Position numbers and translations under genes: made by a program. The notes below the pieces were generated by a model. That model was not told the origin of the DNA, did not search any database, and was given only the letters and a program-made list of their open reading frames with translations. From contig JAFAYI010000007.1 of assembly GCA_019240475.1 (NCBI GenBank), positions 62,001 to 126,000 on the forward strand: a stretch of DNA of 64,000 bases. The letters are read 5' to 3'. Below, in pieces: positions 18,496-27,427 of the stretch (the stretch's first letter is position 1; each line of letters begins with the position of its first letter). The DNA comes from Acidobacteriaceae bacterium (GTDB lineage: Bacteria > Acidobacteriota > Terriglobia > Bryobacterales > Bryobacteraceae).

Positions 18496-19942
18496 TCGGT
18501 TCATTGATGGGATGCTGTGCCGCTTCGGTCAATTGCGAAGCTTCGATCAGCCTTTGAATTTGATCTCTGCTGGGCCACCTGGGGCTGCCCATCGCTCTCC
18601 ATGCATTCAGCGGCGAACTGTGGTCCGGATCGATAAACTGCAAGCGGTAATGCTTCACGGCGCCTTTCGCGCTAAGGCCCTTCGCCTCCAGCCGGAACGT
18701 TCTCGGCGGAACCTTCTCGTCGGGCTCCGCGTAGTTCCAGAGCGCGACGGCCACTGTTCCGTCCTCGCGCACGGTAGCAAGCGCGTTCTCCGACTGGGTC
18801 GGCAGGCGCTTGTCGCCCAGCCTGTGCAGTAACTCGAAGACTCGGAAGGCCGGCTTCGGAATCCCGCGCTCGGCGATCAGTCCATAGCCGCCATAAAACG
18901 GCATCTTCACCACGCCCTGCTCTTCGAATACGTCCGAGAAAGTCCAGTAAGACATCATCTCGGTGAGTCCGTCGCATTCGCGAATGTTATTCGCCATCCA
19001 GGGACCCATGAACGCGCTATCGGTAACCTGCGGCTGATTCATGTAAGTGGCGTTGTATTCGGACCAGATGATGGGCGTGTGGGGCGCCGCCGACGCCTTT
19101 ACCTGGTCATACACTTTCCTGGCCGACCGCGCCACCATGTCGCGGCGCGTAATGGGCTCCGGGCGGCCGAACACGTCGACTGGGTTCTCGTTCCCATAGA
19201 TGTGCGAGGATACGAAATCGAACGGGATGTGATTCCGCGCGCAGTGCGCGAGGAAGGCATCTACCCAGGCAGCCTGCGCGGTCGCCGGGCCGCCCACGCG
19301 CAGCCGCGCATCGATGCTCTTGATTGCCGGCGCGGTCACATCGTAAAGCGCAAAATAGGTCGACTGCTTCGGAACTCCGTCCCAGAAATCGATGTTCGGT
19401 TCGTTCCACACTTCGAAATACCACTGCTCCACTTCCTCTTTGCCGTAGCGCTCGATCAGATGGTTGACGAACGCGTGCACCAGATGCTTCCATTTCTCTG
19501 GATCTTTCGGCGGCGATGGAAACGGTTTGTACCAGAAGGCATGCGGAGTCAGGTTCGCGGCCAGCTCGCGGGGCATGAAGCTCAGCTCGACGAAAGGCCG
19601 AACGTGCTGCTCTAGTAATCCGTCGTAAATCTCATCCACATAAGAGAAGTTGTAGATGGGTTCGCCGCCCGGCGTTTGATTGTAGACGCCGATTTCGTCG
19701 TCGAGAATGGCGTGAAAACGAACATATTGGAAGTTGGTGATCCCTCTCACTTCCGCCAAGTCCCGCCGGTAACTTTGGCGAAGGCTCAACACGGCGCGCC
19801 CGGAGCCGAACATCTGTTCCCAGAAATGAGGAAAAGGATGCGAAGGCGCGCTTGCATCAATTGTGATGATTTCGTCCGGCGCGGCGCCTTGGCCAGCGGC
19901 AGCAGCGAGCGCTAGTACTAAGACCGCTAACGATCGTTTCAC
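18449..19942 (-). CDS. Glycoside hydrolase family 39 (beta-xylosidase-like), exported
   Basis: 497 residues. The signal peptide SLAVLVLALAAAAGQGAA is followed by a TIM-barrel with the clan GH-A acid/base motif WYFEVWNEPNIDFW (residues about 170-183) and IIWSEYNATYMNQP (about 286-299) where the nucleophile Glu is expected. GH39 enzymes are beta-xylosidases or alpha-iduronidases, fitting plant-polymer breakdown. The start GTG 19942 lies just after the hemD stop (19948). The reading frame continues upstream through hemD as a shadow, which I rejected because the signal peptide starts here. It overlaps the cobA 3' end by 47 bp. Confidence 0.85.
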   Translation of the reverse strand: MKRSLAVLVLALAAAAGQGAAPDEIITIDASAPSHPFPHFWEQMFGSGRAVLSLRQSYRRDLAEVRGITNFQYVRFHAILDDEIGVYNQTPGGEPIYNFSYVDEIYDGLLEQHVRPFVELSFMPRELAANLTPHAFWYKPFPSPPKDPEKWKHLVHAFVNHLIERYGKEEVEQWYFEVWNEPNIDFWDGVPKQSTYFALYDVTAPAIKSIDARLRVGGPATAQAAWVDAFLAHCARNHIPFDFVSSHIYGNENPVDVFGRPEPITRRDMVARSARKVYDQVKASAAPHTPIIWSEYNATYMNQPQVTDSAFMGPWMANNIRECDGLTEMMSYWTFSDVFEEQGVVKMPFYGGYGLIAERGIPKPAFRVFELLHRLGDKRLPTQSENALATVREDGTVAVALWNYAEPDEKVPPRTFRLEAKGLSAKGAVKHYRLQFIDPDHSSPLNAWRAMGSPRWPSRDQIQRLIEASQLTEAAQHPINEPITLAAQGLALAILEP

Positions 19943-19947
19943 ACCTG

Positions 19948-20754
19948 TTAGAAGCGGTCCGTCTCTTCGTATTTCATCGCGGCTTCTCGCGCCAGCAGGC
20001 CCATCTTCGGGTGGCTCGGCTCGATAGCGGGCTCGAGACCGTAGCTTCGCAAACTTTCGCTGCAGTCCGGCCCGATCGACCCGATGAATGTATGCCGCAG
20101 AGCTTCGAGCGCGAGTTCCCGGCGACCGCCAGCGAACTCGACAAAATGCTCGATCTGAACGCCGGTAGTGAAAAGGGCGGCTTGGAATTCGCCTGCAAGC
20201 AGCGATTCGAGCGCGCTCTGCAGCGGACCCGTGTCTTCCGGCAGCCGCCATTGGTAAACGGGAACGGCGAGAACGTCCCGGCCCTGCGCCTTTAACCCGT
20301 CGAGCAGTTCTTTATTCGACCGTCCATACTCTTGAACCGCAACGCGCTTCTCTTCGCGAGACGCCACGGCAGACAGCACCTCGCGCCAGGTATTCGGCTC
20401 GGGCGCCGAAACTGCGATCGGCACGTTCCATTCCCGCAGCACCGCCACGGGCTTTGGACCGCGAGCGACTACCGCGATCTTGCGCAGCGCCTCCGGGAAG
20501 CGCTCTTCGGGGTCGCGCGTCGCCAGGACGCGTCCCAAATACCGCGTGCCAACGCCCGTAAGAAAGACCGCCATGTCGATCTCACCGCCATAAAGCCGGT
20601 CGGCAAACGCGAACGCCGCTTCATTATCCGTAAGCGGCGCTTCCATCAAAGCGGGGGCGACGAACGGCTCGCCCCCGTTGATGCGAATCAGTTCGGCGAT
20701 CTCCTTGGCGCGCCGGCTCTCGAAGGCGAGCACGCGGGCCTGAGCGAACGACAT
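19948..20754 (-). CDS. hemD: Uroporphyrinogen-III synthase
   Basis: 268-residue HemD. The family is weakly conserved, but ARVLAFESRRAKEIAELI at the start, VFLTGVGTRY near residue 64, VAVQEYGRSNKELLDGLKAQG near 138, VPVYQWRLPED and ALFTTGVQIEHFVEFA are diagnostic. It cyclises hydroxymethylbilane, supplying the substrate of CobA nearby. ATG 20754 has AAGGA about 8 nt upstream. It lies directly upstream of, and is probably co-transcribed with, the GH39 gene. It diverges from the small regulatory-domain protein at 20812. Confidence 0.88.
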   Translation of the reverse strand: MSFAQARVLAFESRRAKEIAELIRINGGEPFVAPALMEAPLTDNEAAFAFADRLYGGEIDMAVFLTGVGTRYLGRVLATRDPEERFPEALRKIAVVARGPKPVAVLREWNVPIAVSAPEPNTWREVLSAVASREEKRVAVQEYGRSNKELLDGLKAQGRDVLAVPVYQWRLPEDTGPLQSALESLLAGEFQAALFTTGVQIEHFVEFAGGRRELALEALRHTFIGSIGPDCSESLRSYGLEPAIEPSHPKMGLLAREAAMKYEETDRF

Positions 20755-20811
20755 GAAGAGGTCCTTAGGTTACGATACAAGAAGTTCTTTTTCAGGCGTG
20801 AGGTATCCGTC

Positions 20812-21258
20812 ATGAGCAAACATCTGCTCCTCGCATTCATTTCTTTGTTCTTCGTGAGCGTGCTCGCCACCGCTCAAAGCAACGGCGCAACGGCCGCCAA
20901 GGACCCGGACCCCAGTGTCTTCCTCGACAATCACCGCCCGCTGATCGAGAAGAAGCAGAAGGCCGCTTCCACGCGCAACATCACCGGCAAAGTAGTGGAC
21001 GATACCGGCCAGCCGCTTGAAGGCGCGCTCGTCACTTTGACGGATTCGAAGACTCACGTTAAGACGACGGCCATCACCAAGAAAGACGGGCGCTACAACT
21101 TCGACGACCTCAGCTTCAATAACGACTACGAAGTGCAGGCTCGCTACAAAGAAGCGGTGAGCGGGGTGCGAAAGCTGAGTCAGTACGATCACACGGCGAA
21201 CGTCGTGCGTATTCTTGAGATCGCGGACGCGCCGCCTCCGGTCGAGGCCAAGAAGTAG
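20812..21258 (+). CDS. Small secreted carboxypeptidase-regulatory-like domain protein
   Basis: 148 residues. The signal peptide is LLLAFISLFFVSVLATAQS, then a single CarboxypepD_reg-like beta-sandwich (NITGKVVDDTGQPLEGALVT near residue 61; TKKDGRYNFDDLSFNNDYEV near 92). The same fold caps the large receptor at 9972, but this protein has no barrel. ATG 20812 has GAGG at 20800-20803. The longer frame to 20332 is antisense to hemD and rejected. It may bind periplasmic partners or glycans; function unknown. Confidence 0.8.
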   Translation: MSKHLLLAFISLFFVSVLATAQSNGATAAKDPDPSVFLDNHRPLIEKKQKAASTRNITGKVVDDTGQPLEGALVTLTDSKTHVKTTAITKKDGRYNFDDLSFNNDYEVQARYKEAVSGVRKLSQYDHTANVVRILEIADAPPPVEAKK

Positions 21259-21270
21259 CGGCCGATTCGA

Positions 21271-22548
21271 TTACACCGCCTGTTGCTCGAAGCGCGGGAG
21301 GATCAGATGAATGATCGCCAGCGTGATGAGGTACATCGAGCCCGCCACAAGAAATATCGGCCCATAGGCTTTGTTGGAAAAGTCGAGCCAGCGGCCGATT
21401 GCCGGCTGCGCGAGCATGCCGCCCAGCGCCCCGCCGAATCCTCCCAGGCCCACGATGGACGCCATGGCGCGACGCGGGAAGCAGTCCGACGCCATGGTAT
21501 AGATGTTGGCTGACCAGCCCTGATGCGCCGATGCGGCGATGCTGACCAGCGCCACCGTGAACCACAGATGGGCCGCCGCGTACGGCACGAAGATGACGGC
21601 CGTCACCGCCAGCGCGCACACCAGCATCGCGGTCTTGCGGGCCGCCTCCGGCGTCCATCCGCGCTTCAGCAGCGACGAAGACAGCCAGCCCCCGCCGATG
21701 GAGCCGATATCGGCCGAAAGGTAAACCGTTGCAAGCGGCGGCCCCAGGTGGATCAGATCCAGTCCGTATTTGGCGTTCAAAAATCCGGGCAGCCAGAACA
21801 GATAGAACCACCACACCGGGTCGGTTAGAAATTTGCCGATCACGAACGCCCATGCCGCTCTCGTGGAAAGCAGGCGCAAATACGAAAATTTTTGAGTGGG
21901 CGCGGCCGCATCCTGGTCCGAGCGGATCAATCGAAGCTCTTCGGCCGAGAGTCGACGGTGCTGCTCCGGTTCGCGATAGAAAAAGAACCAGACGATTGCC
22001 CATGTCGCGCTCAGCGATCCGGTGAACAGAAAGGCGGAGTGCCAGCCGAAGCGCGCCGTCAGGATAGGCACAACCAGGGGCGCGACCACCGCGCCGATAT
22101 TCGAACCGCTGTTGAAAAGACCCACTGCGGTCGCGCGTTCGCGCCGGGGAAACCAATCGGCCACGGTTTTGAGCGCAGCGGGAAAATTCGCCGCTTCGCC
22201 GAGGCCCAACCCCAGTCGGGCGACGCCGAATTGGAACGCGCTGCCGGCGAGCGAATGCGCCATCGACGAAAGGCTCCAGAAAACGACCGCGGCCGTATAG
22301 CCCAAGCGAATGCCAAGCCAGTCGATCAGCCGGCCTGAAATGGGCAGCATGATCGCGTATCCAAGCTGGAACGCGGAATTGATGAGGCCGTATTGCGTGT
22401 CGGTCCAGTGCAGTTGGGCCGCGATGGTGGGCTTCAGAATGCCTAGCACCATGCGGTCCATGTAGTTCACCGTGGTGGCGTAAAACAGGAGGCCGCAAAT
22501 ATACCAGCGCAGATGCGCCCACTTGCGCGTTGCGCCGCTCCGGTCCAT
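21271..22548 (-). CDS. MFS transporter of the anion:cation symporter type (hexuronate transporter-like)
   Basis: 425 residues, 12 predicted helices. N-terminal RWYICGLLFYATTVNYMDR, the loop GRLIDWLGIRLGYTAAVVFW, GEAANFPAALKTVADWFPRRER and FNSGSNIGAVVAPLVVP match the ACS family that includes ExuT. The gene 6 bp upstream encodes a uronate isomerase, supporting galacturonate or glucuronate uptake. Together they form the import and first catabolic step of a pectin/uronate route, and msrA also lies upstream in the same run. No GntR-type regulator is nearby. Confidence 0.88.
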   Translation of the reverse strand: MDRSGATRKWAHLRWYICGLLFYATTVNYMDRMVLGILKPTIAAQLHWTDTQYGLINSAFQLGYAIMLPISGRLIDWLGIRLGYTAAVVFWSLSSMAHSLAGSAFQFGVARLGLGLGEAANFPAALKTVADWFPRRERATAVGLFNSGSNIGAVVAPLVVPILTARFGWHSAFLFTGSLSATWAIVWFFFYREPEQHRRLSAEELRLIRSDQDAAAPTQKFSYLRLLSTRAAWAFVIGKFLTDPVWWFYLFWLPGFLNAKYGLDLIHLGPPLATVYLSADIGSIGGGWLSSSLLKRGWTPEAARKTAMLVCALAVTAVIFVPYAAAHLWFTVALVSIAASAHQGWSANIYTMASDCFPRRAMASIVGLGGFGGALGGMLAQPAIGRWLDFSNKAYGPIFLVAGSMYLITLAIIHLILPRFEQQAV

Positions 22549-22554
22549 GCGCGG

Positions 22555-23859
22555 TTAAACGGCCACGCCGGCGAATCTGCGAAAGTTGTTCTGGAACAGC
22601 CGGGTCACGTCACTCTCAATCTGATCGGAGGTGAGCCGCCAGCCATCCCGCAGCAAGGCGCGGTAGCTGTCGGTGAGCGACGCCGCGATCGTGTATCGGG
22701 AGTGCTGCCATTTGTAAATGATTTGATCCAGGATGCGAGCGTCGGAATGCTGCGGGATGAAGGTCGCGCCCAGCATTTCTAAACGCTCGTCGGTAATCTC
22801 GCGGATGATGGATGGATTGTTCAAAAACCACCAGCAGCCGAACGGCATCAGGTTCGCAAATTTCCGGGACGTCACGCACAGCTCGTGCTGGTTCTCGCGC
22901 GACAGAATGCTTGCGAGGAATCGATTGTCCGGGTTCTCGCGGCAGAGCCGTCCGATCGAACTTACGTCGGCGTAGCCAACGCTATCTCCAGCGTCGCGCA
23001 GCGTTGGATTCGCAGCCCGGCGGACGCCAACCATGAGCGCGAACGGCAAATTGTGCTCGCGCCCGGTGGGCAGCACGATGTCTTGCATCACTTTGGTGCG
23101 CGCCGAATCGTCCGGATAGCGAAACTCGGCGGGCAGGGAAACGGCCATGTAGAGCGGCTTCATGCGCTCGATCCAGTCATCGAGAAAACGGCGCGCGGAA
23201 GAGACGGCCGAATCGTCTATATCGCGAGTCGCCTGGTACCCGCGCCGGCTCAGAGTCTCCGAAGCCTGCTCCCAACTGTTCAGCAGCGGGTCCATGCGCA
23301 ACGCCGCGTGCAGCTTGGGATGACGCGCCGCTCCGGATTCCCAATACGCGGCTTCCTCCGGATTGAAGACATCGTTCGTCATCACCATGTCGGAGACGCC
23401 CGCGAGGCGCATAGCTTGCTCGAGGTGATCGTTCGGCTCGATAAATTCGAAGAACTCGCGGGCCGCTTTGAGATCGGGGGCGTGCGGGTCGAGCCCGTAG
23501 GCGCTCATCACGCAGACCACGCCGCGGCAGGCTTCCGATAGGGGCGTGTTGCGCACGAACAGCGTGTCCCAGATCAGATCGGCTTGCTCCGGCTTGCTCA
23601 TGGACCAGAACGCATCGACGCCCACGGCGGAGGAACGAAAGAGCTCCGCGATCAGATAATGATACGTGACCAGATCGTCGATGCCGGCCGAGAACAGCTT
23701 GCGGAAACTCGGCGGGTATTGATGCGTGTGAACGTCGAAGACCGGCGTCTCGCGAACGATGCGCTCTACTTCGCGCGCGACGTCCTTATCTTCTAGGTGC
23801 TGCTCGTCCGGCTTCTTGCTCTCATCCGGTTTTGGAGGCGCCTGGGTCGTTTCCGTCAT
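22555..23859 (-). CDS. uxaC: Glucuronate/uronate isomerase (UxaC family)
   Basis: 434-residue amidohydrolase-superfamily uronate isomerase converting glucuronate to fructuronate or galacturonate to tagaturonate. The metal-binding VFDVHTHQYPP occurs near residue 40, later motifs include FIPQHSDARILDQIIYKWQHS, and the C-terminus has the RALLRDGWRLTSDQ region. The first 30 residues are charged and proline-rich (PPKPDESKKPDEQH) and probably a disordered extension. It sits 6 bp upstream of the hexuronate-type transporter and 15 bp downstream of msrA on the same strand. It is divergent from classic E. coli UxaC, so the precise substrate is inferred from context. Confidence 0.82.
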   Translation of the reverse strand: MTETTQAPPKPDESKKPDEQHLEDKDVAREVERIVRETPVFDVHTHQYPPSFRKLFSAGIDDLVTYHYLIAELFRSSAVGVDAFWSMSKPEQADLIWDTLFVRNTPLSEACRGVVCVMSAYGLDPHAPDLKAAREFFEFIEPNDHLEQAMRLAGVSDMVMTNDVFNPEEAAYWESGAARHPKLHAALRMDPLLNSWEQASETLSRRGYQATRDIDDSAVSSARRFLDDWIERMKPLYMAVSLPAEFRYPDDSARTKVMQDIVLPTGREHNLPFALMVGVRRAANPTLRDAGDSVGYADVSSIGRLCRENPDNRFLASILSRENQHELCVTSRKFANLMPFGCWWFLNNPSIIREITDERLEMLGATFIPQHSDARILDQIIYKWQHSRYTIAASLTDSYRALLRDGWRLTSDQIESDVTRLFQNNFRRFAGVAV

Positions 23860-23874
23860 CGCGATTGCTCCCGC

Positions 23875-24549
23875 CTAGCGCTTGCACAACTCAGGATATT
23901 GCTTTTTGAGCGCCGCCAGCTTCGGAAGATCGTTGTACACGATGTAAGGATTGTTGGGATTGTTATCGAGATAGTGCTGATGGTAATTTTCCGCGGCGTA
24001 GAATCCGCGGAGCGGCACAACTTGCGTCACGATAGGGCGCGAGAAGACTTTCGCGGCGTCGAGTTGTTGAATGTACGCTTGGGCGATCTTCTTCTGCTCG
24101 TCGCTCATGTAAAAGATCGACGAGCGATATTGAGTTCCTGTATCCGGGCCTTGCCGATTCAATTCAGTCGGATCGTGAGCCACCGAAAAATAGATTTTCA
24201 AGAGCTGGCCATAGGTGATCTGCGCGGGATCGAAGCTAATCAAGACCGATTCGGCATGGCCGGTCCTGCCGGTGCTGACCGTCTCGTAATGCGCGGTGGC
24301 TTTTTCGCCGCCCGCGAACCCCGACACCACATTGGTTACGCCCTTCACTCTTTCGAAGACGCCTTCGACGCCCCAAAAGCAGCCGCCCGCCAGGACTGCC
24401 ATTTCTTTGCCGTGGGTTGTGGTTGCAGGGGAATCGACCGCGGGGTCGGGGAAGGGCGCCTTGGTGCGGGCCAGCGCGCATCCGGCCAGCAGCATAGTCG
24501 AAAACAGGTAGAATACGGTTCGCTTAGACAAGATTGCCACCTGAATCAT
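23875..24549 (-). CDS. msrA: Peptide-methionine (S)-S-oxide reductase, lipoprotein form
   Basis: 224 residues. The catalytic GCFWGVEGVFERVKGV motif lies near residue 56 (Cys nucleophile), with the MsrA motifs FAGGEKATAHYETVSTGRTGH, FDPAQITYGQLLKIYF and the C-terminal ENYHQHYLDNNPNNPY. The N-terminus has a lipobox (FYLFSTMLLAGC), so the enzyme is probably lipid-anchored and repairs oxidised envelope proteins. I chose ATG 24549; the 530-residue frame running upstream is antisense to comM and rejected. Confidence 0.9.
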   Translation of the reverse strand: MIQVAILSKRTVFYLFSTMLLAGCALARTKAPFPDPAVDSPATTTHGKEMAVLAGGCFWGVEGVFERVKGVTNVVSGFAGGEKATAHYETVSTGRTGHAESVLISFDPAQITYGQLLKIYFSVAHDPTELNRQGPDTGTQYRSSIFYMSDEQKKIAQAYIQQLDAAKVFSRPIVTQVVPLRGFYAAENYHQHYLDNNPNNPYIVYNDLPKLAALKKQYPELCKR

Positions 24550-24639
24550 TAAACTACGGGTCTCGCCGTTCAGGTGCGGCATTCGGGAACTTCGTTTTGA
24601 CGCCGGAGAGAATCCCCGGAATTCCGATACTAGCTTCTC

Positions 24640-26160
24640 GTGGCGCTCTTCCGCACGTACAGCGCGGCTATACATGGCATCGACGCGCACGTCATTGACG
24701 TGGAAGTGGACATGTATCCGGCGGGCACCAGCCGCGATTTTGTTACGGTCGGAATGCCGGACGCAGCGGTCAAAGAGAGCCGGGAGCGGATCAAATCGGC
24801 GCTGCTCAATTCCGGCTTCGGCTATCCCAGTAAGTCGGTTACCATCAACCTTGCGCCGGCCAATGTGCGCAAAGAAGGCGCCGGCTTCGATCTGCCGATG
24901 GCGACCGCCATTCTGGGCGCCATGGGAACCGTGGGCCGGACCGACGATTACATGCTGGTGGGGGAATTGTCGCTCGACGGCAGCTTGCGGCCGGTGCGAG
25001 GCGCGCTCTCGATTGCCGTCTGCGCGGCGCGCCGCGGCATCCCCAACCTGCTGGTGCCGGAGGACAACGCCGCCGAAGCCGCGGTTGCGGAAGGCATCCG
25101 CGTCTTTGGACTGAGGCATCTTTCCCAGGTGGTGCAATTCCTGAACGAACCGAGCGGCTACGCGCCCGCTACCGCGGTCCTCCCGAAAGTTGAGACCGAC
25201 AGCGCGACTGCAGCCGACTTCCGCGACGTGCGCGGCCAGACCATGGCCAAGCGAGCGCTTGAAGTGGCGGCTGCGGGAAGCCACAATGTCCTGATGATCG
25301 GGCCGCCCGGCTCCGGCAAGACCATGCTCGCCAAGCGCCTTGCCGGCATTCTGCCGAAGATGACCTTTCGCGAGGCGCTCGAGGCCACCCAGGTGCATGG
25401 CGTAGCCGGTGTCCTGCCGCCCGGCGTTGGCCTCCTGCGAGCTCGTCCCTTCCGCGCGCCTCATCACACCATTTCAGATGCCGGACTTATCGGCGGCGGA
25501 AGCGGAAGCGCGCGTCCCGGCGAGGTGAGCCTCTCTCATCAAGGCGTGCTTTTCCTGGACGAGCTGCCCGAGTTCCCGCGCGGAGTTCTCGAACAGTTAC
25601 GGCAGCCGCTCGAAGAGGGAACAGTGACGCTGGCGCGCAGTCACGGCACACTCACCTTCCCGGCGCGGTTTATGATGATCGGCGCGATGAATCCCTGTCC
25701 CTGCGGCTTTTATGGCGATAACACCCGCGAGTGCCGCTGCACGCCGGGAATCATTCAGCGTTACTTAGCCAAAGTAAGTGGGCCGTTGCTCGACCGCATC
25801 GACTTACATATCGAAGTCCCCGCCGTGCCTTATAAAGAACTGCGCGGCAAGACCGACGGGCAAAGCTCCGCCGAGATACAAGAGCGCGTCGAGCAGGCCC
25901 GCGAAACCCAGCGCAGCCGCGGGTTCTATAACTCGCAGATTCCGCCTTCGCAACTGCGCTCTCTCTGCGCGCTTGACGAAAGCGGCGAGCGCACGCTGGA
26001 GATGGCCATTCGCCGAATGAACCTCTCGGCGCGCGCCCATGACCGCCTGCTGAGGGTGGCCCGCACCATCGCGGATCTGGATCATGCCGCCCATGTCGCG
26101 GCAAAGCATCTGGCCGAAGCCGTACAGTTCCGGAATCTGGATCGGAATTATTGGAGCTGA
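24640..26160 (+). CDS. comM: YifB/ComM family Mg-chelatase-like AAA+ ATPase
   Basis: 506 residues. An N-terminal Lon-like domain (VDVEVDMYPAG... region, residues 1-180) precedes an AAA+ module with Walker A GPPGSGKT at 221-228, the Walker B region GVLFLDELPEF and the zinc-like cluster CPCGFYGDNTRECRC. ComM is a helicase promoting branch migration of DNA taken up by transformation. The start is GTG 24640, with GATACT 8 nt before it as a possible leaderless -10. The last 412 bp (25749-26160) recur at 29503-29913. comM is known as an insertion site of resistance islands in Acinetobacter, so this locus may be a target here too. Confidence 0.93.
   Translation: MALFRTYSAAIHGIDAHVIDVEVDMYPAGTSRDFVTVGMPDAAVKESRERIKSALLNSGFGYPSKSVTINLAPANVRKEGAGFDLPMATAILGAMGTVGRTDDYMLVGELSLDGSLRPVRGALSIAVCAARRGIPNLLVPEDNAAEAAVAEGIRVFGLRHLSQVVQFLNEPSGYAPATAVLPKVETDSATAADFRDVRGQTMAKRALEVAAAGSHNVLMIGPPGSGKTMLAKRLAGILPKMTFREALEATQVHGVAGVLPPGVGLLRARPFRAPHHTISDAGLIGGGSGSARPGEVSLSHQGVLFLDELPEFPRGVLEQLRQPLEEGTVTLARSHGTLTFPARFMMIGAMNPCPCGFYGDNTRECRCTPGIIQRYLAKVSGPLLDRIDLHIEVPAVPYKELRGKTDGQSSAEIQERVEQARETQRSRGFYNSQIPPSQLRSLCALDESGERTLEMAIRRMNLSARAHDRLLRVARTIADLDHAAHVAAKHLAEAVQFRNLDRNYWS
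25749..26160 (+). repeat. Long direct repeat, copy 1 (3' end of comM)
   Basis: The terminal 412 bp of intact comM. By hand alignment it differs from copy 2 (29503-29913) at about 25 positions plus one net missing base, roughly 94% identity. Similarity begins at AATCATTCAGCG and stops exactly at the TGA stop codon in both copies. Confidence 0.95.
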
Positions 26161-26225
26161 GAGGCACCGCGATAGACCTCGATGTCGTCTTTTCGACCGT
26201 TCACCGCTACGTCGCACGTTCAGCG

Positions 26226-26915
26226 CTATGGCTGCACCTGAGAGGGCCGGATCTGTGACTGAATAGCCTTGATCCGCGGCTCCATCTGCTTACGGAGGGT
26301 CTCAACCATCTTCTGCGGCGCGACTTTTGGGTTATCGCGAATATTACCGATCACGGTGTCGTAGGCGTTTGAAACGGAGTGCCATTGCGCACCATGGCCG
26401 GTCGGAGGACCAGATCGCGAATCTTTGATTTGGGTCAGGGCTGCGATCGCCGCCGCCCAATCGTTGGGATCGGGTACCTTGGTATCGAAATCCTCAAAAA
26501 CCTCCTGATATCCGATCGCCAGCCACTTTCGTAAATCCCATAGGTATTGAATGGCGTCCGGGTCGCCTTCCGCATAGCCGTCGGCAAAGATGGCGGCGTC
26601 CACCCGAAGGTCCGTCTTGCCCCTACTGTTCATGTCAAACGTATGGCTCTGTCCAGGCGCGAGCTTGTCTGCGTCCGAATTCAATAGCGAATCGAAGAAC
26701 CTTATACCCCACGCCGTCCGCTTGCCGGTCGCATCGTAGTCATCGTTTCTGATAGTCATGCCGGTCAACACGGCGTTGGAAGTATTAGTTACGACGAAGG
26801 TGTGGAGTCCGCCCGGAGTCACACTATCGGACGTGGCCAGCCGATCGGAGACGCCGAAAGCCGCCGCGGCGGACGCGAGTAAGAGTAGAATCGGGAACTT
26901 GGATATGGTTAGCAT
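26226..26915 (-). CDS. Hypothetical secreted protein
   Basis: 229 residues with a clear signal peptide (MLTISKFPILLLLASAAAAFG). The mature part opens with a beta-like segment (SDSVTPGGLHTFVVTNTSNAVLTG) and continues into a charged helical C-terminus (PQKMVETLRKQMEPRIKAIQ). No family recognised. ATG 26915 overlaps the stop of the upstream secreted protein by 7 bp, so they are coupled. It is the last gene of a four-gene minus-strand run (28973 to 26226) enclosed between two copies of the comM 3' end. Confidence 0.6.
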   Translation of the reverse strand: MLTISKFPILLLLASAAAAFGVSDRLATSDSVTPGGLHTFVVTNTSNAVLTGMTIRNDDYDATGKRTAWGIRFFDSLLNSDADKLAPGQSHTFDMNSRGKTDLRVDAAIFADGYAEGDPDAIQYLWDLRKWLAIGYQEVFEDFDTKVPDPNDWAAAIAALTQIKDSRSGPPTGHGAQWHSVSNAYDTVIGNIRDNPKVAPQKMVETLRKQMEPRIKAIQSQIRPSQVQP

Positions 26916-27361
26916 GTGAGGAACGTCTGGTCTATAAACATCGTCGTGTAACTTGATGGGGCCGTGTCGGTCGCGTTGTTGCAGCACACGCTGCTCGAGC
27001 TACATGGAACATCGTGGTAGATGACGTTGTAGTTCGTAGCATTCCAATAGACATCCCATCCGCTGCCGCTCGCGATCACAACGCCTGACACGCTGCCAGG
27101 GTTTTCGTAAGACCCGATGTACTCGCAGTTGCAGTCATAATAGTTTCCGCCACAGCTTCCAGCCGGCGAGTAATCCGAGTTCTGGATGTGGGTTGTGCCG
27201 TTGAACGAATATGCCAGCTCCCAAACCGTCGTGCCGCAGGAGCCGGAGCTCACCAGGTGTGTCGGGCTGGTGCTCGGGGCCGAGCACTGCCCGAGAGCCA
27301 GCGGCGGGACAGTCAAAGACAGCGCCAAGATACATCTGCATAGCTTTGCGAGCGCTTTCAT
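26909..27361 (-). CDS. Hypothetical cysteine-rich secreted protein
   Basis: 150 residues: signal peptide (KLCRCILALSLTVPPLALGQ), then a Ser/Thr/Tyr/Asn-rich mature domain with about nine cysteines (SSGSCGTT, SCGGNYYDCNCEY, CSSSSVCCNN, terminal FLTC). It looks like a disulfide-stabilised extracytoplasmic domain, which fits the DsbA-type thioredoxin gene just upstream (inference). No family recognised. Coupled to the downstream secreted protein by a 7-bp overlap. Confidence 0.6.
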   Translation of the reverse strand: MKALAKLCRCILALSLTVPPLALGQCSAPSTSPTHLVSSGSCGTTVWELAYSFNGTTHIQNSDYSPAGSCGGNYYDCNCEYIGSYENPGSVSGVVIASGSGWDVYWNATNYNVIYHDVPCSSSSVCCNNATDTAPSSYTTMFIDQTFLTC

Positions 27362-27427
27362 TTCTTTTGTAGAACCTCTCTAACTTGTAAATGCGCTGGA
27401 CTTTCTTTCATTCCAATTCACCTTGCT

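Noticed and set aside
19943..20251. N-terminal extension of the GH39 frame through hemD
   Set aside because: Shadow of hemD; the GH39 signal peptide starts at GTG 19942.
20332..20811. Long in-frame extension upstream of the small regulatory-domain gene
   Set aside because: Antisense to hemD, arginine- and histidine-rich shadow composition, and a proper signal peptide plus ribosome site start at 20812.
24550..25467. 530-codon minus-strand frame ending in msrA
   Set aside because: The upstream 300 codons are antisense to intact comM; the MsrA lipoprotein signal begins at 24549.
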